Below, one piece after another: positions 25,926 to 35,528 of a DNA stretch of 44,826 bases. A program made the position numbers and the translations under genes. The stretch comes from an uncultured Caulobacteraceae bacterium (lineage in GTDB: Bacteria > Pseudomonadota > Alphaproteobacteria > Caulobacterales > TH1-2): contig CALBST010000402.1 of assembly GCA_937967425.1 (NCBI GenBank), positions 1 to 44,826 of the forward strand, in the 5' to 3' direction. The number at the start of each line of letters is the position of its first letter. Position 1 is the stretch's first letter. The notes beneath the pieces are model-generated. The model was not told where the DNA came from and made no database searches. It saw only the letters and a list, made by a program, of their open reading frames with translations.

Positions 25926-27215
25926 ATGCTCTATTCGCTTTATGAACTGGGCCATCTTTCGGTGGCGCCGCTGCGCATCGCGGCTCTGATGCAGTCCTCG
26001 ATGCTGCGCTCGCCGCTGAACCCGCTGGGCGACACCGAAGCCGGCCGGACGGCTGCGGCCGCTGCTGACCTTTTCGAGTCCATGACGCGCCGCTATCGCA
26101 AGCCGGACTGGAACCTGCCGACGACTAAGATCAACGGCGCTGATGTGCCGGTGACGCCGAAGAGCGTTTGGTCGTCGCCGTGGGCGAACATGATCCACTT
26201 CGAACGCGACGCTGAGCAGTTGAAGGAAGCCCGCGGCGATCGCGTCGATCCGACCGTGCTGCTGGTCGCGCCGATGTCGGGCCACTACGCGACGTTGCTG
26301 CGTGACACGGTAAGCGCGTTCTTGCCGGACCACGAAGTTTACATCACCGACTGGGCCGACGCCCGCATGGTGCCAGTGATCGCCGGACGCTTCGATCTGA
26401 ACGATTACATCGATCACGTCATGAACATGCTGCGCGCGTTGGGGCCGCAAACGCATGTGGTGGCGGTGTGTCAGCCGGGGCCGGCCGTGCTTGCGGCTGT
26501 TGCGCTGATGGCCGAGGAAGACGATCCCTGCACGCCGGCGACGATGACGGTCATGGGTTCGCCGATCGATGCGCGGAAATCGCCGACGGCGCCGAACCTG
26601 CTCGCCGAAAAGCGTGATATCGATTGGTTCAAGTCGAACATGATCCACACCGTGCCGGCGCTCTATCCTGGGGCATTCCGGCGCGTCTATCCGGGGTTCC
26701 TGCAGCTCGCGAGCTTCATGGGCATGAACCTCTCGCGCCACGTCGACGCGCACTATTCGTACTTCCAGAACCTGGTGAAGGGCGACGGCGACTCCACCGA
26801 GAAACACCGCGAATTCTACGACGAATATCTCGCGGTGATGGATCTCTCCGAAGAGTTCTACATCCAGACGCTCGTGGAGATTTTCCAAGAGTATCGCCTC
26901 GCCAACGGGACAATGACGCACCGCGGGCGCAAGGTGGATCCGGGCAAGATCACCAAGACGGCGCTGTTGACGGTCGAAGGTGAGAACGACGACATTTCCG
27001 GCATCGGCCAAACACAAGCCGCGCACGATATTTGCGCGAACATCCCTGAGCAGATGCGGCGCGACTACATCCAGCCGGGTGTTGGCCACTACGGTGTGTT
27101 CTCCGGCCGCCGCTTCCGCACTGAAATCTATCCGCGCGTGCGTGAGTTCATGCGCAACTTCCACTCGAACGCGTCGCGCGGTGTTCGGAAGTTGAAGCTG
27201 GTCGGCGAGACCTAA
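25926..27215 (+). CDS. phaZ: Intracellular polyhydroxyalkanoate depolymerase
   Basis: A 429-residue alpha/beta-hydrolase-type enzyme that degrades stored polyhydroxybutyrate granules. It begins MLYSLYELGH as in typical intracellular PhaZ. The nucleophile is a Cys (C182 in VVAVCQPGPAVLA), as known for this class. The Asp lies in GENDDISGIGQT and the His in GVGHYGVFSGRRF. The start at 25926 has AGAAGGG upstream; a start nine codons earlier is unconserved. The gene stands alone. Its stop codon overlaps that of the convergent GFA gene. Confidence 0.93.
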   Translation: MLYSLYELGHLSVAPLRIAALMQSSMLRSPLNPLGDTEAGRTAAAAADLFESMTRRYRKPDWNLPTTKINGADVPVTPKSVWSSPWANMIHFERDAEQLKEARGDRVDPTVLLVAPMSGHYATLLRDTVSAFLPDHEVYITDWADARMVPVIAGRFDLNDYIDHVMNMLRALGPQTHVVAVCQPGPAVLAAVALMAEEDDPCTPATMTVMGSPIDARKSPTAPNLLAEKRDIDWFKSNMIHTVPALYPGAFRRVYPGFLQLASFMGMNLSRHVDAHYSYFQNLVKGDGDSTEKHREFYDEYLAVMDLSEEFYIQTLVEIFQEYRLANGTMTHRGRKVDPGKITKTALLTVEGENDDISGIGQTQAAHDICANIPEQMRRDYIQPGVGHYGVFSGRRFRTEIYPRVREFMRNFHSNASRGVRKLKLVGET

Positions 27216-27604
27216 GCTTTCGGTCCGCTCCAGCCGCCAGCTGGATTTTGTTCAGCGAGCGTCATCGTTTTCCCGTCCGCGTGCCGCACGGGCATGGCGC
27301 TTGCGTCAAAGCCTTCCAGGCAGCGGACATTGACGCCATAGTGATCCGGCATCGAACGTTTGCGGTGGAACGGATAGATGCCGCAGACGCTGCAAAAATA
27401 GTGACGCGCGATTTTCGTGTTCCACTGGTAGAGCGTGAGCTTGTCGGCGCCCGCGAGCAATGTGAACTTGTCCTCAGCCACGGTTGTCATCAATGCGTTT
27501 TTCTTGGCGCAGAGTGAGCAGTCGCACATATAGATATCGGTGATTTCGGCATCGATTTGAAACTGGACGCCGCCGCAGTGACACGATCCGCGATAGAGAG
27601 ACAT
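27212..27604 (-). CDS. GFA family (CENP-V/GFA domain) zinc protein
   Basis: A 130-residue protein of the glutathione-dependent formaldehyde-activating enzyme family. Zinc-binding Cys motifs are SCHCGGV at the N-terminus, CDCSLCAKKN near residue 27 and FCSVCGIYPFHRKR near residue 70. Most members of this length are of unknown substrate; formaldehyde activation should not be assumed. It is convergent with phaZ (4-nt stop overlap) and divergent from the YgjP-like gene. Confidence 0.9.
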   Translation of the reverse strand: MSLYRGSCHCGGVQFQIDAEITDIYMCDCSLCAKKNALMTTVAEDKFTLLAGADKLTLYQWNTKIARHYFCSVCGIYPFHRKRSMPDHYGVNVRCLEGFDASAMPVRHADGKTMTLAEQNPAGGWSGPKA

Positions 27605-27646
27605 CTTCTCACCTTCTTGCGCAGCTTAACCGCTGAGGCGGGTCGC

Positions 27647-28420
27647 GTGAATCGCGGCGACGTGGGATTCTTGCGTATGCGCTTCGATTCGCGACAGAAG
27701 GTCGAGCCGGGTCAAACCGAGATCGAAACGATCGATGGCCGCCGCGTGCCGGTGAAGCTGATCGTGAACCCGCGCGCGCGGCATGTGTCCGTGCGCATCG
27801 ATCCCACGCGCCGCGAGGCGATCGCGACGGCGCCTTCAAAGCGGCATTTGAAACATGCGGCGCAATTCGCGGCCGAGCGTGCGGGCTGGATTGCGCAAGA
27901 ACTCTCGCGGCTGCCGCGCGGCGTTTCGCTGGCGCCGGGTTCTTTCGTGCCGCTGCGCGGGGTTGAGCACGAGCTTGTCTATAAGCACGGTCGCAAGCCG
28001 GCGTGGATCGAGGAAGATCTGTTGCCGCGCTTGGTCGTGCAGGCGCCGGATGTGGCGCTGTTTGAAGGCCGGGTGCTGCGCTATCTGAAAGACCAAGCGC
28101 GGCAGGACCTGATCGATCGCGTGGCTCATCACGCGGTGACGCTTGGCGTGAAGCCCGAGCGCATCCAGGTGAAGGAGCTGCGTTCGCGTTGGGGATCGTG
28201 CTCCGTCGATGGCGTGCTCTCGTTCTCATGGCGCGTGGTGATGGCGCCGCCGTTCGTGCTGGATTACCTCGCGGCGCACGAAGTGGCTCACCTCCGGGAG
28301 ATGAACCACTCGCGCCGCTTCTGGGCGCTGGTGAAAAAGTGCATGCCGGATTATGAGGCCGGCCGCGACTGGCTGCACGAGAACGGCTGCAAGCTGCACG
28401 CCGTGGGCATGGCGCGCTAA
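27647..28420 (+). CDS. YgjP-like (DUF45, SprT-type) metallopeptidase
   Basis: A protein of about 257 residues with the M48-like YgjP/DUF45 metal motif. HEVAH (in YLAAHEVAHLREMNHSRRFW) provides the HExxH and the downstream His. RSRWGSCS precedes it, as is typical of the family. The N-terminal half contains the conserved IVNPRARHVSVRIDP segment. It is cytoplasmic, with no signal. The GTG at 27647 is preferred for GAGG upstream; ATG 27677 is a shorter alternative. Neighbouring starts on the opposite strand rule out the longer reading from 27557. Confidence 0.88.
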   Translation: MNRGDVGFLRMRFDSRQKVEPGQTEIETIDGRRVPVKLIVNPRARHVSVRIDPTRREAIATAPSKRHLKHAAQFAAERAGWIAQELSRLPRGVSLAPGSFVPLRGVEHELVYKHGRKPAWIEEDLLPRLVVQAPDVALFEGRVLRYLKDQARQDLIDRVAHHAVTLGVKPERIQVKELRSRWGSCSVDGVLSFSWRVVMAPPFVLDYLAAHEVAHLREMNHSRRFWALVKKCMPDYEAGRDWLHENGCKLHAVGMAR

Positions 28421-28977
28421 GCTTTCGTCGGCGCCAACATGCGCTTCAGAACGCCGTCGCGATCGACCAACGCATGCTTCAATGCTCCCAGCACATGCAG
28501 GGTGATCGCGCCGATGAGCGCCCAGCGGCCAATCGCGTGCAGCACCTCAGCAAATTCGTGGATAGCGTCATTGCGCTCCGCGAAGGGGCTCGCGATTGAG
28601 AAGATGTCGAACACATTGATGGCGCGGCCACCGGACCAAACTGCAAGCGGGCCGGAGATCACCTGAATGAGAATGGCGAGCAGGAGTATTTGGTGCGTGG
28701 CGCTCGAAAGAAACTTGAGCGCCGGCGCCTGTTCAGGCGGCGTAGGGCGAGGTTGTGCGTAGCTGGCGAACACCCGCGCTAACAGGATGAGCGCGACAGA
28801 GGCGCCGAACGAGATGTGCAGTCCCATAAGCGCCGCGCGCGCTTCGCGATCACCGGCTTCGCCGGCGAAGTCGGCCTGAAAACCAGTCACGAGCATCACG
28901 ACAACGGCGATGGCCGCAAGCCAGTGGAGGCCGATAGAGAGCCAGCCATAACCGCTCTTGGTGTTCGTCCATTGCAT
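28417..28977 (-). CDS. Cytochrome b561 family protein
   Basis: A 186-residue membrane protein with four main hydrophobic segments. It has haem-ligand histidines in the pattern of bacterial cytochrome b561: SIGLHWLAA in the first, MGLHISFG in the second and ITLHVLGALKHALVDRD in the last. It probably moves electrons from quinol to a periplasmic acceptor. The start at 28977 has AAGGA seven bases upstream; extension to 29010 is unconserved. The stop overlaps that of the YgjP-like gene. Confidence 0.9.
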   Translation of the reverse strand: MQWTNTKSGYGWLSIGLHWLAAIAVVVMLVTGFQADFAGEAGDREARAALMGLHISFGASVALILLARVFASYAQPRPTPPEQAPALKFLSSATHQILLLAILIQVISGPLAVWSGGRAINVFDIFSIASPFAERNDAIHEFAEVLHAIGRWALIGAITLHVLGALKHALVDRDGVLKRMLAPTKA

Positions 28978-29040
28978 CGCGATGTCCTTGTCGAAGCCGC
29001 CGCACATCATGCCCGCGACTTCGACAAGGGCAAGGCGTCC

Positions 29041-30468
29041 TTAGTTTGCGCGCAGTGACGCAGCGTCGTGGTAAGCGCCGTTCAGCAGCACGGCGCGCGT
29101 CCGCATCGCATTTGCAATATCTGTTGTCGGATCGGCGTCAACGAAGACGACATCTGCTTCCATGCCGCGCGCGAGGCGGCCGATGCGATCTTCCATGTGC
29201 AGGGTTTCAGCGGCGTCGCTTGTCGCCATGCGCAAGACGTCCCAGGCGGGGATGCCGGCGTCTTGGTGCAGGCGCATCTCGGCGATCGTATCATAACCGG
29301 GCGAGACGAACGGGTTGGCGAGATCGGTGCCGATGGTGAGCGGCACGCCGGCTTCGTGTAGCATGCGCGCAAAGCGCTGAATCTTAGGCCATACTGCGCG
29401 AGCGCGCGCATAATGCTCGGGTTGCCAGCCGACATCGAAGCGGAATATGCGCCAGTTTTCGCGCACCAACGGGTGGACGAATCCACCGCCGGCGTCACGG
29501 ACGCTCTGGTCATCGCCCCAGAAAGTCTTCTGGAAGACGACGAGGGTGAGATCGACCGTCACTTGATGCTCGGCCAGCACGCGGATCAGGCGGGTGATTT
29601 CGGGGCTGTCGAGATCGGCGCGCTCCCACCATTCGTAGAATGCGTGGCCTGCGGTTTCATCGGCGCCGCGATAGCCTTCGCGCGCCGATACCGGAAGGGA
29701 ATCCGGGCTGATCGGCATGGCGTGCACGATGGCGTCGACGCCGAGCTCTGCGGCGCGGTCCCAGCTGATGGCGCCGGTGTGCGTGATCGCTTCAAGTCCG
29801 TGCCGGTGCGCCGCCTCTACGCCTGCGGTGAACTGCGCTTCGTCGAGTAGGTGATAGAGTTTGATGTAGGCCATGCCCGCCTCGGCCTGACGGGCCACTG
29901 CCGCTTCAATGCTGGCGGTGTCGGTGACGGCGAGCGTGAGTCCTTCGAACGGCATCGTGTCGAGAATTTCTCCCGCTGCACGCTGCTCGGGACCCAGGAG
30001 CGCGCCGCTGCGCACACGTTCGTTGTAGGCGACATTCGCCGCCGTGGCGCCGCCGGGATTGCGGATCGTCGTGACCCCGAAGGAAACGAGCGTTCGCGCA
30101 TTGTGCGCAGTGATGTCATCCTCGGAGGTCGCGCGGATGACGGGTGTTCCGTTCTCAACCGCGACGTCGAGGCGACTGAGCGTGATGTGCGCGTGTGTGT
30201 CTATGAAGCCTGGTAGCGCGTAAGCGCCGCTCATGTCGTGACGGCGATCGGCGGGAATATTGGAGGGGCCGTCGCCGCGCCCAGTAGCGAGAATACGACC
30301 GTTGGCGACGAGCATAAAGGCGTCGTCGATCCGCGTTTCGGTGGCCGGGTCGAGCAGGGTGAAGTTGGTGTAGAGCTGGGCGTCAGCGGGCGGTGGTGTT
30401 GTGGCGCAAGCGCTGAGCGCGAGAAAAGTCGCGGACGCTAAGAGCGCGCGCAGACGGGATGGCAGCAT
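29041..30468 (-). CDS. Amidohydrolase family lipoprotein
   Basis: A 475-residue metal-dependent hydrolase with a lipoprotein signal (LALSACATT, lipid-modified C21). The TIM-barrel domain carries HAH (H91, H93) in FIDTHAH, a candidate carboxylated Lys in AYIKLYHL, His in AITHTG and VHAMP, and the catalytic Asp in IGTDLANP. It resembles imidazolonepropionase-like or prolidase-like amidohydrolases. The substrate is unknown. GGAGG lies six bases ahead of the start. It is downstream of an S9 peptidase gene with 82 bp and a strong hairpin between, suggesting a peptide-degrading pair. Confidence 0.88.
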   Translation of the reverse strand: MLPSRLRALLASATFLALSACATTPPPADAQLYTNFTLLDPATETRIDDAFMLVANGRILATGRGDGPSNIPADRRHDMSGAYALPGFIDTHAHITLSRLDVAVENGTPVIRATSEDDITAHNARTLVSFGVTTIRNPGGATAANVAYNERVRSGALLGPEQRAAGEILDTMPFEGLTLAVTDTASIEAAVARQAEAGMAYIKLYHLLDEAQFTAGVEAAHRHGLEAITHTGAISWDRAAELGVDAIVHAMPISPDSLPVSAREGYRGADETAGHAFYEWWERADLDSPEITRLIRVLAEHQVTVDLTLVVFQKTFWGDDQSVRDAGGGFVHPLVRENWRIFRFDVGWQPEHYARARAVWPKIQRFARMLHEAGVPLTIGTDLANPFVSPGYDTIAEMRLHQDAGIPAWDVLRMATSDAAETLHMEDRIGRLARGMEADVVFVDADPTTDIANAMRTRAVLLNGAYHDAASLRAN

Positions 30469-30507
30469 GGGTAGCCTCCGAGCAGATGTTTCGCTGCTCA
30501 GTGGCCG

Positions 30508-30539
30508 CCGGCCCCGCTGCTGGATGCAGGCGGGGCCGG
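30508..30539 (-). terminator. Strong hairpin between the S9 peptidase and amidohydrolase genes
   Basis: A perfect 10-bp stem (CCGGCCCCGC 30508-30517 with GCGGGGCCGG 30530-30539) and a 12-base loop. The T-rich side (TTTGCTT) is on the plus strand. For the leftward genes it therefore lacks a U-run and may serve as an mRNA-stabilising or attenuating stem. Confidence 0.55.
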
Positions 30540-30550
30540 TTTGCTTGTCA

Positions 30551-32623
30551 TCAGGGCTGAGCGCCGCCCGCTGGAGGCACGCCAGGTCCGATGTGCTGGT
30601 TGAAGAAGGCCAGCGATTCCGTCAGCACCGTCCGCCACGCTTCGCCATTACGCGGTGATGCGTAGTGGTCGATGTCCTCGAGCGTGATGAGGCGCGTCGG
30701 CTTGCCTGCGCGTTCCATGGCCGCGACCATCAACTGGCTCTGTGCGATCGGCACGGTGATGTCTTCATCGCCGTGGATGATCAGAAGCGGCATCCCCACG
30801 CGGTCGGCGTTTTGCGCGGCCGAAACCGCATCGAGGCTGGCGTCGTCGCGGTTTGGATCGCCGATGGCGTCGGTCCAGTATTGGTACGACACCGAGCGTG
30901 AGCCGCCGCCGCCTCCGCCGCCTTGGACATCGTTCCGCTCGCCACTGCGGACCCAGCGCAGCATCGCGCGAAGATCCGAGACGCCAGCGCCCGCCACCGA
31001 GCATTTGAAGATGTCGGCGTTCATGAACGACGCGGTGAAGGCGACGTAGCCGCCGTAAGACCAGCCAGTGATGCAGATTCGGTTTGGATCGGTGATGCCG
31101 GACGAGATGAGGTGGCGCGCGGCGTCAGCCACGTCCTCCTGCATGCGCTGACCCCACTGGCCATGACCGGCGACGACGAATGCACGGCCGAAGCCGCCGC
31201 CGCCGCGGAAGTTTGGCTGAAACACCGCATAGCCCTGGCTCGAGAAGCCGAGTGCGAACGGATCGTATCCCCAAACGTCACGGCCTTCGGGGCCGCCGTG
31301 CGGAACGACGATTGTCGGCAAGTTGCGGGCCTGATCGCGCGTGACGCCCGGCGGCAGCCACAAATAACCCCACTGCTGCTGACCATCGGACGTCGTGTAG
31401 TTGACGACGTGCTGCGTCGGCAGCAATGCGCGATTGACGCCACTACGCTGCGAGATGATCGCATTCAGCGACCGCGCTTCGTGGTTGTACATGTAGTAGG
31501 TGCCGAGATCCTGCGGGCCGTCAGTGTAGATCAGCCAGCGATTGCCGTCGTCGGAGCGGTCTATCAGGCGGATATTGACCTGATCCCCCAGCGCTTGATT
31601 GATGGCGGTCCACCGATCGGCGAAAGCTGGGTCTTTGGCTTCGCAGGTCCAGCGATAAGCCCACCAGCAAGCCGCTTGGAGAACGTTGTTGGCGGTGTCC
31701 AGTTCGGCATCGGTGATGTCAAACTGCGGGTTGGTTTGGATCGTCTCGGTGTACTGGCCCGAGGCGGCGTCATACACATAGAGCCCGCTCGTATCCTGGC
31801 CCTCGCGGCGCGCGAGTACGAAGACTTGGCCGGGTTGCGTTGCCGCGCCGACCGGTTGGAAGTCAGGGCCGGAATTGGCGGCGGCGGCGCCGCTGAAGCG
31901 GGCGATTTCCGTCCAACTGCGTTGGCCAGGACCGCGGCGCAGCCACGAATAGCCGCGACCGTTTTGGACGCTGTCCTGGCGCAGAACCGGTGTCCCGTTG
32001 ACGTCCACGATCCAGTTGAAGGTGAAGAGCGTGCCGTTCTCGACGCGCTCCCATGCCGCGGTGTTGACATTGACCTTGCGCAGCTCAGCGCCGCCTTGCG
32101 TGGGCACGATGAGCAGGATGTTGTCATCGTCACGAGGCAAGTCGCTGATGATGCCCGCATCGATATATTGAGAGAGCGCCGACGGATCGTAGAGCTGTGT
32201 CGTGTTTGAGCCGTCGAGATTGGTCGCGTAAATGCGCGTGTTGGTTTCAAACCCGTCATCGACGCGCCGATTTCGGATGCTTGCCGATGCATTGTAGACA
32301 ACGCGGTTGCGCTGGATCAGCCGGAAGACGATCCGCGAGTTGCTGGCGAAGCCAACTTGGCTGAGCTCCAGACTTTGATCCGCGCGGGCGCGTTGGATGG
32401 CGGCGGGTTGCCGCGTTTGCATGTTCACCACGAGCAGTGTGTCGCCCACGTCGTCGCGGCGGATGACTGCGAGATGGTTGCCGTCTGGTGACAAGGTCGC
32501 GCCGCGGAACTGATCGTAGCCGAGGAACCAGTCGAGAGGTGCGCGCGCGCCTTGCTGCTGAGCGCCGGCAGGTGCGGCGAATGCGAAGGCGGCCGCCAGT
32601 AAGGCGAATAGAATACGTTGCAT
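30551..32623 (-). CDS. S9 family (prolyl oligopeptidase-type) serine peptidase
   Basis: A 690-residue exported peptidase. A Sec signal ends near PAGAQ (residue 22). An N-terminal beta-propeller region (about 30-420) precedes the alpha/beta-hydrolase domain. The nucleophile is S522 in GWSYGG; the acid is in HGDEDITVP; the His is in EDIDHYA. It most resembles acylaminoacyl or dipeptidyl peptidases. An odd run of seven glycines (around nucleotides 30900-30925) sits in the hydrolase domain between RSGERNDVQ and SRSVSYQYW. It lies upstream of the amidohydrolase on the same strand. Confidence 0.92.
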   Translation of the reverse strand: MQRILFALLAAAFAFAAPAGAQQQGARAPLDWFLGYDQFRGATLSPDGNHLAVIRRDDVGDTLLVVNMQTRQPAAIQRARADQSLELSQVGFASNSRIVFRLIQRNRVVYNASASIRNRRVDDGFETNTRIYATNLDGSNTTQLYDPSALSQYIDAGIISDLPRDDDNILLIVPTQGGAELRKVNVNTAAWERVENGTLFTFNWIVDVNGTPVLRQDSVQNGRGYSWLRRGPGQRSWTEIARFSGAAAANSGPDFQPVGAATQPGQVFVLARREGQDTSGLYVYDAASGQYTETIQTNPQFDITDAELDTANNVLQAACWWAYRWTCEAKDPAFADRWTAINQALGDQVNIRLIDRSDDGNRWLIYTDGPQDLGTYYMYNHEARSLNAIISQRSGVNRALLPTQHVVNYTTSDGQQQWGYLWLPPGVTRDQARNLPTIVVPHGGPEGRDVWGYDPFALGFSSQGYAVFQPNFRGGGGFGRAFVVAGHGQWGQRMQEDVADAARHLISSGITDPNRICITGWSYGGYVAFTASFMNADIFKCSVAGAGVSDLRAMLRWVRSGERNDVQGGGGGGGSRSVSYQYWTDAIGDPNRDDASLDAVSAAQNADRVGMPLLIIHGDEDITVPIAQSQLMVAAMERAGKPTRLITLEDIDHYASPRNGEAWRTVLTESLAFFNQHIGPGVPPAGGAQP

Positions 32624-32728
32624 GTCGAACCCCCATAACGCCGTTATTACGGTCGTCTTCGGACCTTGGATTTAACCGCTCAGGCAGGGCTTGTCAGCGA
32701 AAGAAGTCAGGCGGGAACCGCGCCGAGA

Positions 32729-35272
32729 TCAGCCCTCGGGGCCAAAATCGAGGGAGCGGTCCTCGTTATCCGGGGGCGGCGCCGGCGGGGCTCCGATAAC
32801 GGCGCCGATGGGCGCGCCAACGGCAGTCAGTTCCGGCGTCTCCGGATTGGGAACACCGACATCGTAGTCTTCGTCGCGCGGCAGCTGCAGGGGGCGAACC
32901 GGCGTATTGCGCAGCGCTGTCTGCATGAACTGCGCCCAAATCTCGGCCGGTAGCGACCCCCCGGTGACGCGCGCCGTCTCGCTGAAATTGTCATTCCCGG
33001 CCCAGACGCCGGCGACCATGCCGGGAACATAGCCAATGAACCACGCATCGCGATAGTCGTTGCCGGTGCCGGTCTTGCCGCCGACTTGACGACCGTTGAT
33101 GCGCGCCGCCGTGCCGGTGCCCGCGTCCACCACCCGGCGCAGCATATAGTTCATGTAGCGCAGCGGCCGTTCTTCAATGACGCGCTGGCGGTTCGCTTGC
33201 CGGAACGCCCAAACGGTTTCGTTGCTCGAAGCGCGACGGATGCGCGTGACGCCGTGCGCTTCGATGTTGTAGCCCTCGGCGGCCATCGCGCCGTAGGCCT
33301 GTGTCATCTCAAGCAGCGTAATCTCCTGCGCGCCGAGTGACAGCGAGTGATAATTGTGGAGTGGAGAGCGCACGCCCAGACGGCGCGCGACATCGATCAC
33401 GTTCTGGCCGCCGACTTCGTTGGCAACCCGGATCGCGACCATGTTGTAAGACAGTGCGAACGCGCGCGTGAGTTCCGTCGGCCCGTGGAACTCGCGTGTA
33501 TAGTTTCCCGGCGTCCACGGCTCTTGGCCTTCGATGTAGATGGTGATCGGGGCGTCGTCACGGACGCTCCAGGGCGTGAGGCCGTTCTCCATCGCGGCGA
33601 GATAGATGAAGTATTTGAATGAAGAGCCGGGCTGGCGCCGCGCTTGAGTGGCGCGGTTGAACTGGCTCTGATCGTAATCGCGGCCGCCGACGATCGCGCG
33701 CACGCCGCCTTCGTCGTCCATTGCGATCAGCGCTGCCTGGCTGATCCGGCGCGCTTCGCCTTGAGCTTCGAGAACGGCGTTGACGGCCTCATCGCCCGCA
33801 CGCTGGGCGGCGATATCGATAGTTGTTTCTACGACGAAGTCGTCGCGCTGCTGGCCGATCACATCGTTCAGCAGCGGATCGATCCAGTCGCGGAAATAGG
33901 AGAGCACGCCCGCCGGATTGCGCCGGCTGATCACGAGTTCTTCCTGCAGCGCCGCTTCGCGTTCGGCGGCGCTGATGAAACCCATGTTGACCATCTCGTC
34001 GAGCACAGTCCGTGCGCGATCGCGCGCGGCGGCGATGTCTTGACGCGCGGGATTGAGGCGCGACGGAGCTTTGACGAGCCCCGCAATCATCGCGGCCTGG
34101 AGCAGGGTAAGCTCGCGGGCAGGGCGGTCGAAGTAGCGCTCGGCCGCAGCCTCCACGCCATATGCGCCAGCGCCGAAGTACACGCGTGAGAGATAGAGCG
34201 CGAGGATCTCGTCCTTGGTGAAGCGGCCTTCCAGCCAAATCGCCATCGCGATTTCCTGGAATTTGCGCCGCCAGGTACGGTCGTTGGTGAGGAAGAGGTT
34301 CTTCGCGAGTTGCTGCGTGATCGTCGAGCCGCCTTGAACAACGCGGCCCGCACGAAGATTCTCGGCCCCGGCGCGCATCATGCCGCCGACATCGACGCCG
34401 AAGTGATCGTAGAAGCGGCGATCCTCAATCGCGATAAATGCCTGCGCGACGTAGGGGGGCAGCGACGCTAGATCGACCGGCGGCGCGTTCTGAGCGCCCT
34501 CGCGCAGGATCACATGGCCGTTGCGGTCGAGGAAGGTGATCGACTGGCTGCCGCGCGCTTCCCAAACATCATCCGTGGAAGGGAGGTCCCAGGTGATGAA
34601 GAAGAAGAAAGCGACGATCGCAGCCACGACGCCAGCCGCCGCCCAACCGCTCCACACGGCGGCTTCGCGCACTGTACGCGGCCGCTTGATGCCCTGGATG
34701 CGGCGCCACATCTCGCCGCCGAAGGCTCGCGCGGCGCCTGTAAAGGCCACCCATTTGGGTTCGATGGCGCGCCACATATCGACGAAGGTGGAGCTGATGC
34801 GGTCGCGCATACGGCCGAGCAGGGAGGCCGATGGCTCTTGAGCCTCTTCGCCTGCTCCGGCGCCGCGGAAATAGCCCGGCGGAAGCGGTTCAGCTTCCGG
34901 CGTAGCCGGTGGGGAGGGTTCGGCGGTCGGCGGCTCTTCGTGGCTTTCGGTTGCCGCGATAGGCAAATCTTCCGGGATAGGCGGAAGCGCCTCTGGCGGC
35001 GGCGGATTAACCGCTTCTGGCTCTTCGAACAGTTCGTCGTGAGGTTCCGAGCCCGTGCTTTCCTCGCGGGGCGGCTCTTTATCGACGTGCGTCTCGCCGG
35101 ACGCTGTTCCGCTGAACGCCGGCGCCTCGGGCGCGTCACCTTCGCCGGCGGGACTTTCGGGCGCGGGTTCGCCGGCTGCGTTCTCGACAGGCGGCGTCGC
35201 CTCATCGCCGTCTTTCGGCGGTTCTGGCGGCGGAGTGTCCTCCGGCCCGTCTGGATCGTTCTCGTCAGCCAC
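32729..35272 (-). CDS. Second class A penicillin-binding protein (PBP1A family)
   Basis: An 847-residue bifunctional peptidoglycan synthase. It is unusual for a long acidic Pro/Glu-rich cytoplasmic tail (residues 1 to about 160) before the membrane segment (about 205-230, AAGVVAAIVAFFFFITW). The GT51 domain shows E283 in IEDRRFYDHFG, GGSTITQQLAKNLF and LYLSRVYFG. The transpeptidase domain shows S550-S-F-K553, SYN and KTGTG. All catalytic residues are present, so it should be active alongside the PBP at 1324. It stands alone, divergent from the Bax-inhibitor gene. Confidence 0.93.
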   Translation of the reverse strand: MADENDPDGPEDTPPPEPPKDGDEATPPVENAAGEPAPESPAGEGDAPEAPAFSGTASGETHVDKEPPREESTGSEPHDELFEEPEAVNPPPPEALPPIPEDLPIAATESHEEPPTAEPSPPATPEAEPLPPGYFRGAGAGEEAQEPSASLLGRMRDRISSTFVDMWRAIEPKWVAFTGAARAFGGEMWRRIQGIKRPRTVREAAVWSGWAAAGVVAAIVAFFFFITWDLPSTDDVWEARGSQSITFLDRNGHVILREGAQNAPPVDLASLPPYVAQAFIAIEDRRFYDHFGVDVGGMMRAGAENLRAGRVVQGGSTITQQLAKNLFLTNDRTWRRKFQEIAMAIWLEGRFTKDEILALYLSRVYFGAGAYGVEAAAERYFDRPARELTLLQAAMIAGLVKAPSRLNPARQDIAAARDRARTVLDEMVNMGFISAAEREAALQEELVISRRNPAGVLSYFRDWIDPLLNDVIGQQRDDFVVETTIDIAAQRAGDEAVNAVLEAQGEARRISQAALIAMDDEGGVRAIVGGRDYDQSQFNRATQARRQPGSSFKYFIYLAAMENGLTPWSVRDDAPITIYIEGQEPWTPGNYTREFHGPTELTRAFALSYNMVAIRVANEVGGQNVIDVARRLGVRSPLHNYHSLSLGAQEITLLEMTQAYGAMAAEGYNIEAHGVTRIRRASSNETVWAFRQANRQRVIEERPLRYMNYMLRRVVDAGTGTAARINGRQVGGKTGTGNDYRDAWFIGYVPGMVAGVWAGNDNFSETARVTGGSLPAEIWAQFMQTALRNTPVRPLQLPRDEDYDVGVPNPETPELTAVGAPIGAVIGAPPAPPPDNEDRSLDFGPEG

Positions 35273-35528
35273 CCCGGCTCACCCTCCGCGCTCGCTGGTA
35301 GCGCGATTCGACCGCCTCGCCGCCGAGGGGCGGCAGATGCGGGTCTTCGGACGTGGAACGCTTAACGGTAGGGAAAAAGTTCCCCGGCCACTTTCCAGCC
35401 CTAATTCTGGGCCGCCGCGCGGCGCTGTGCAACGCCCCGAGGCGCCCGCTTTTTCTTGCCGCAGAGGAAGTGGATCGCCATATTCAGGGCCAGCAGCCGC
35501 GGGATTCTCCGCGACTTAGGAGGTTACG

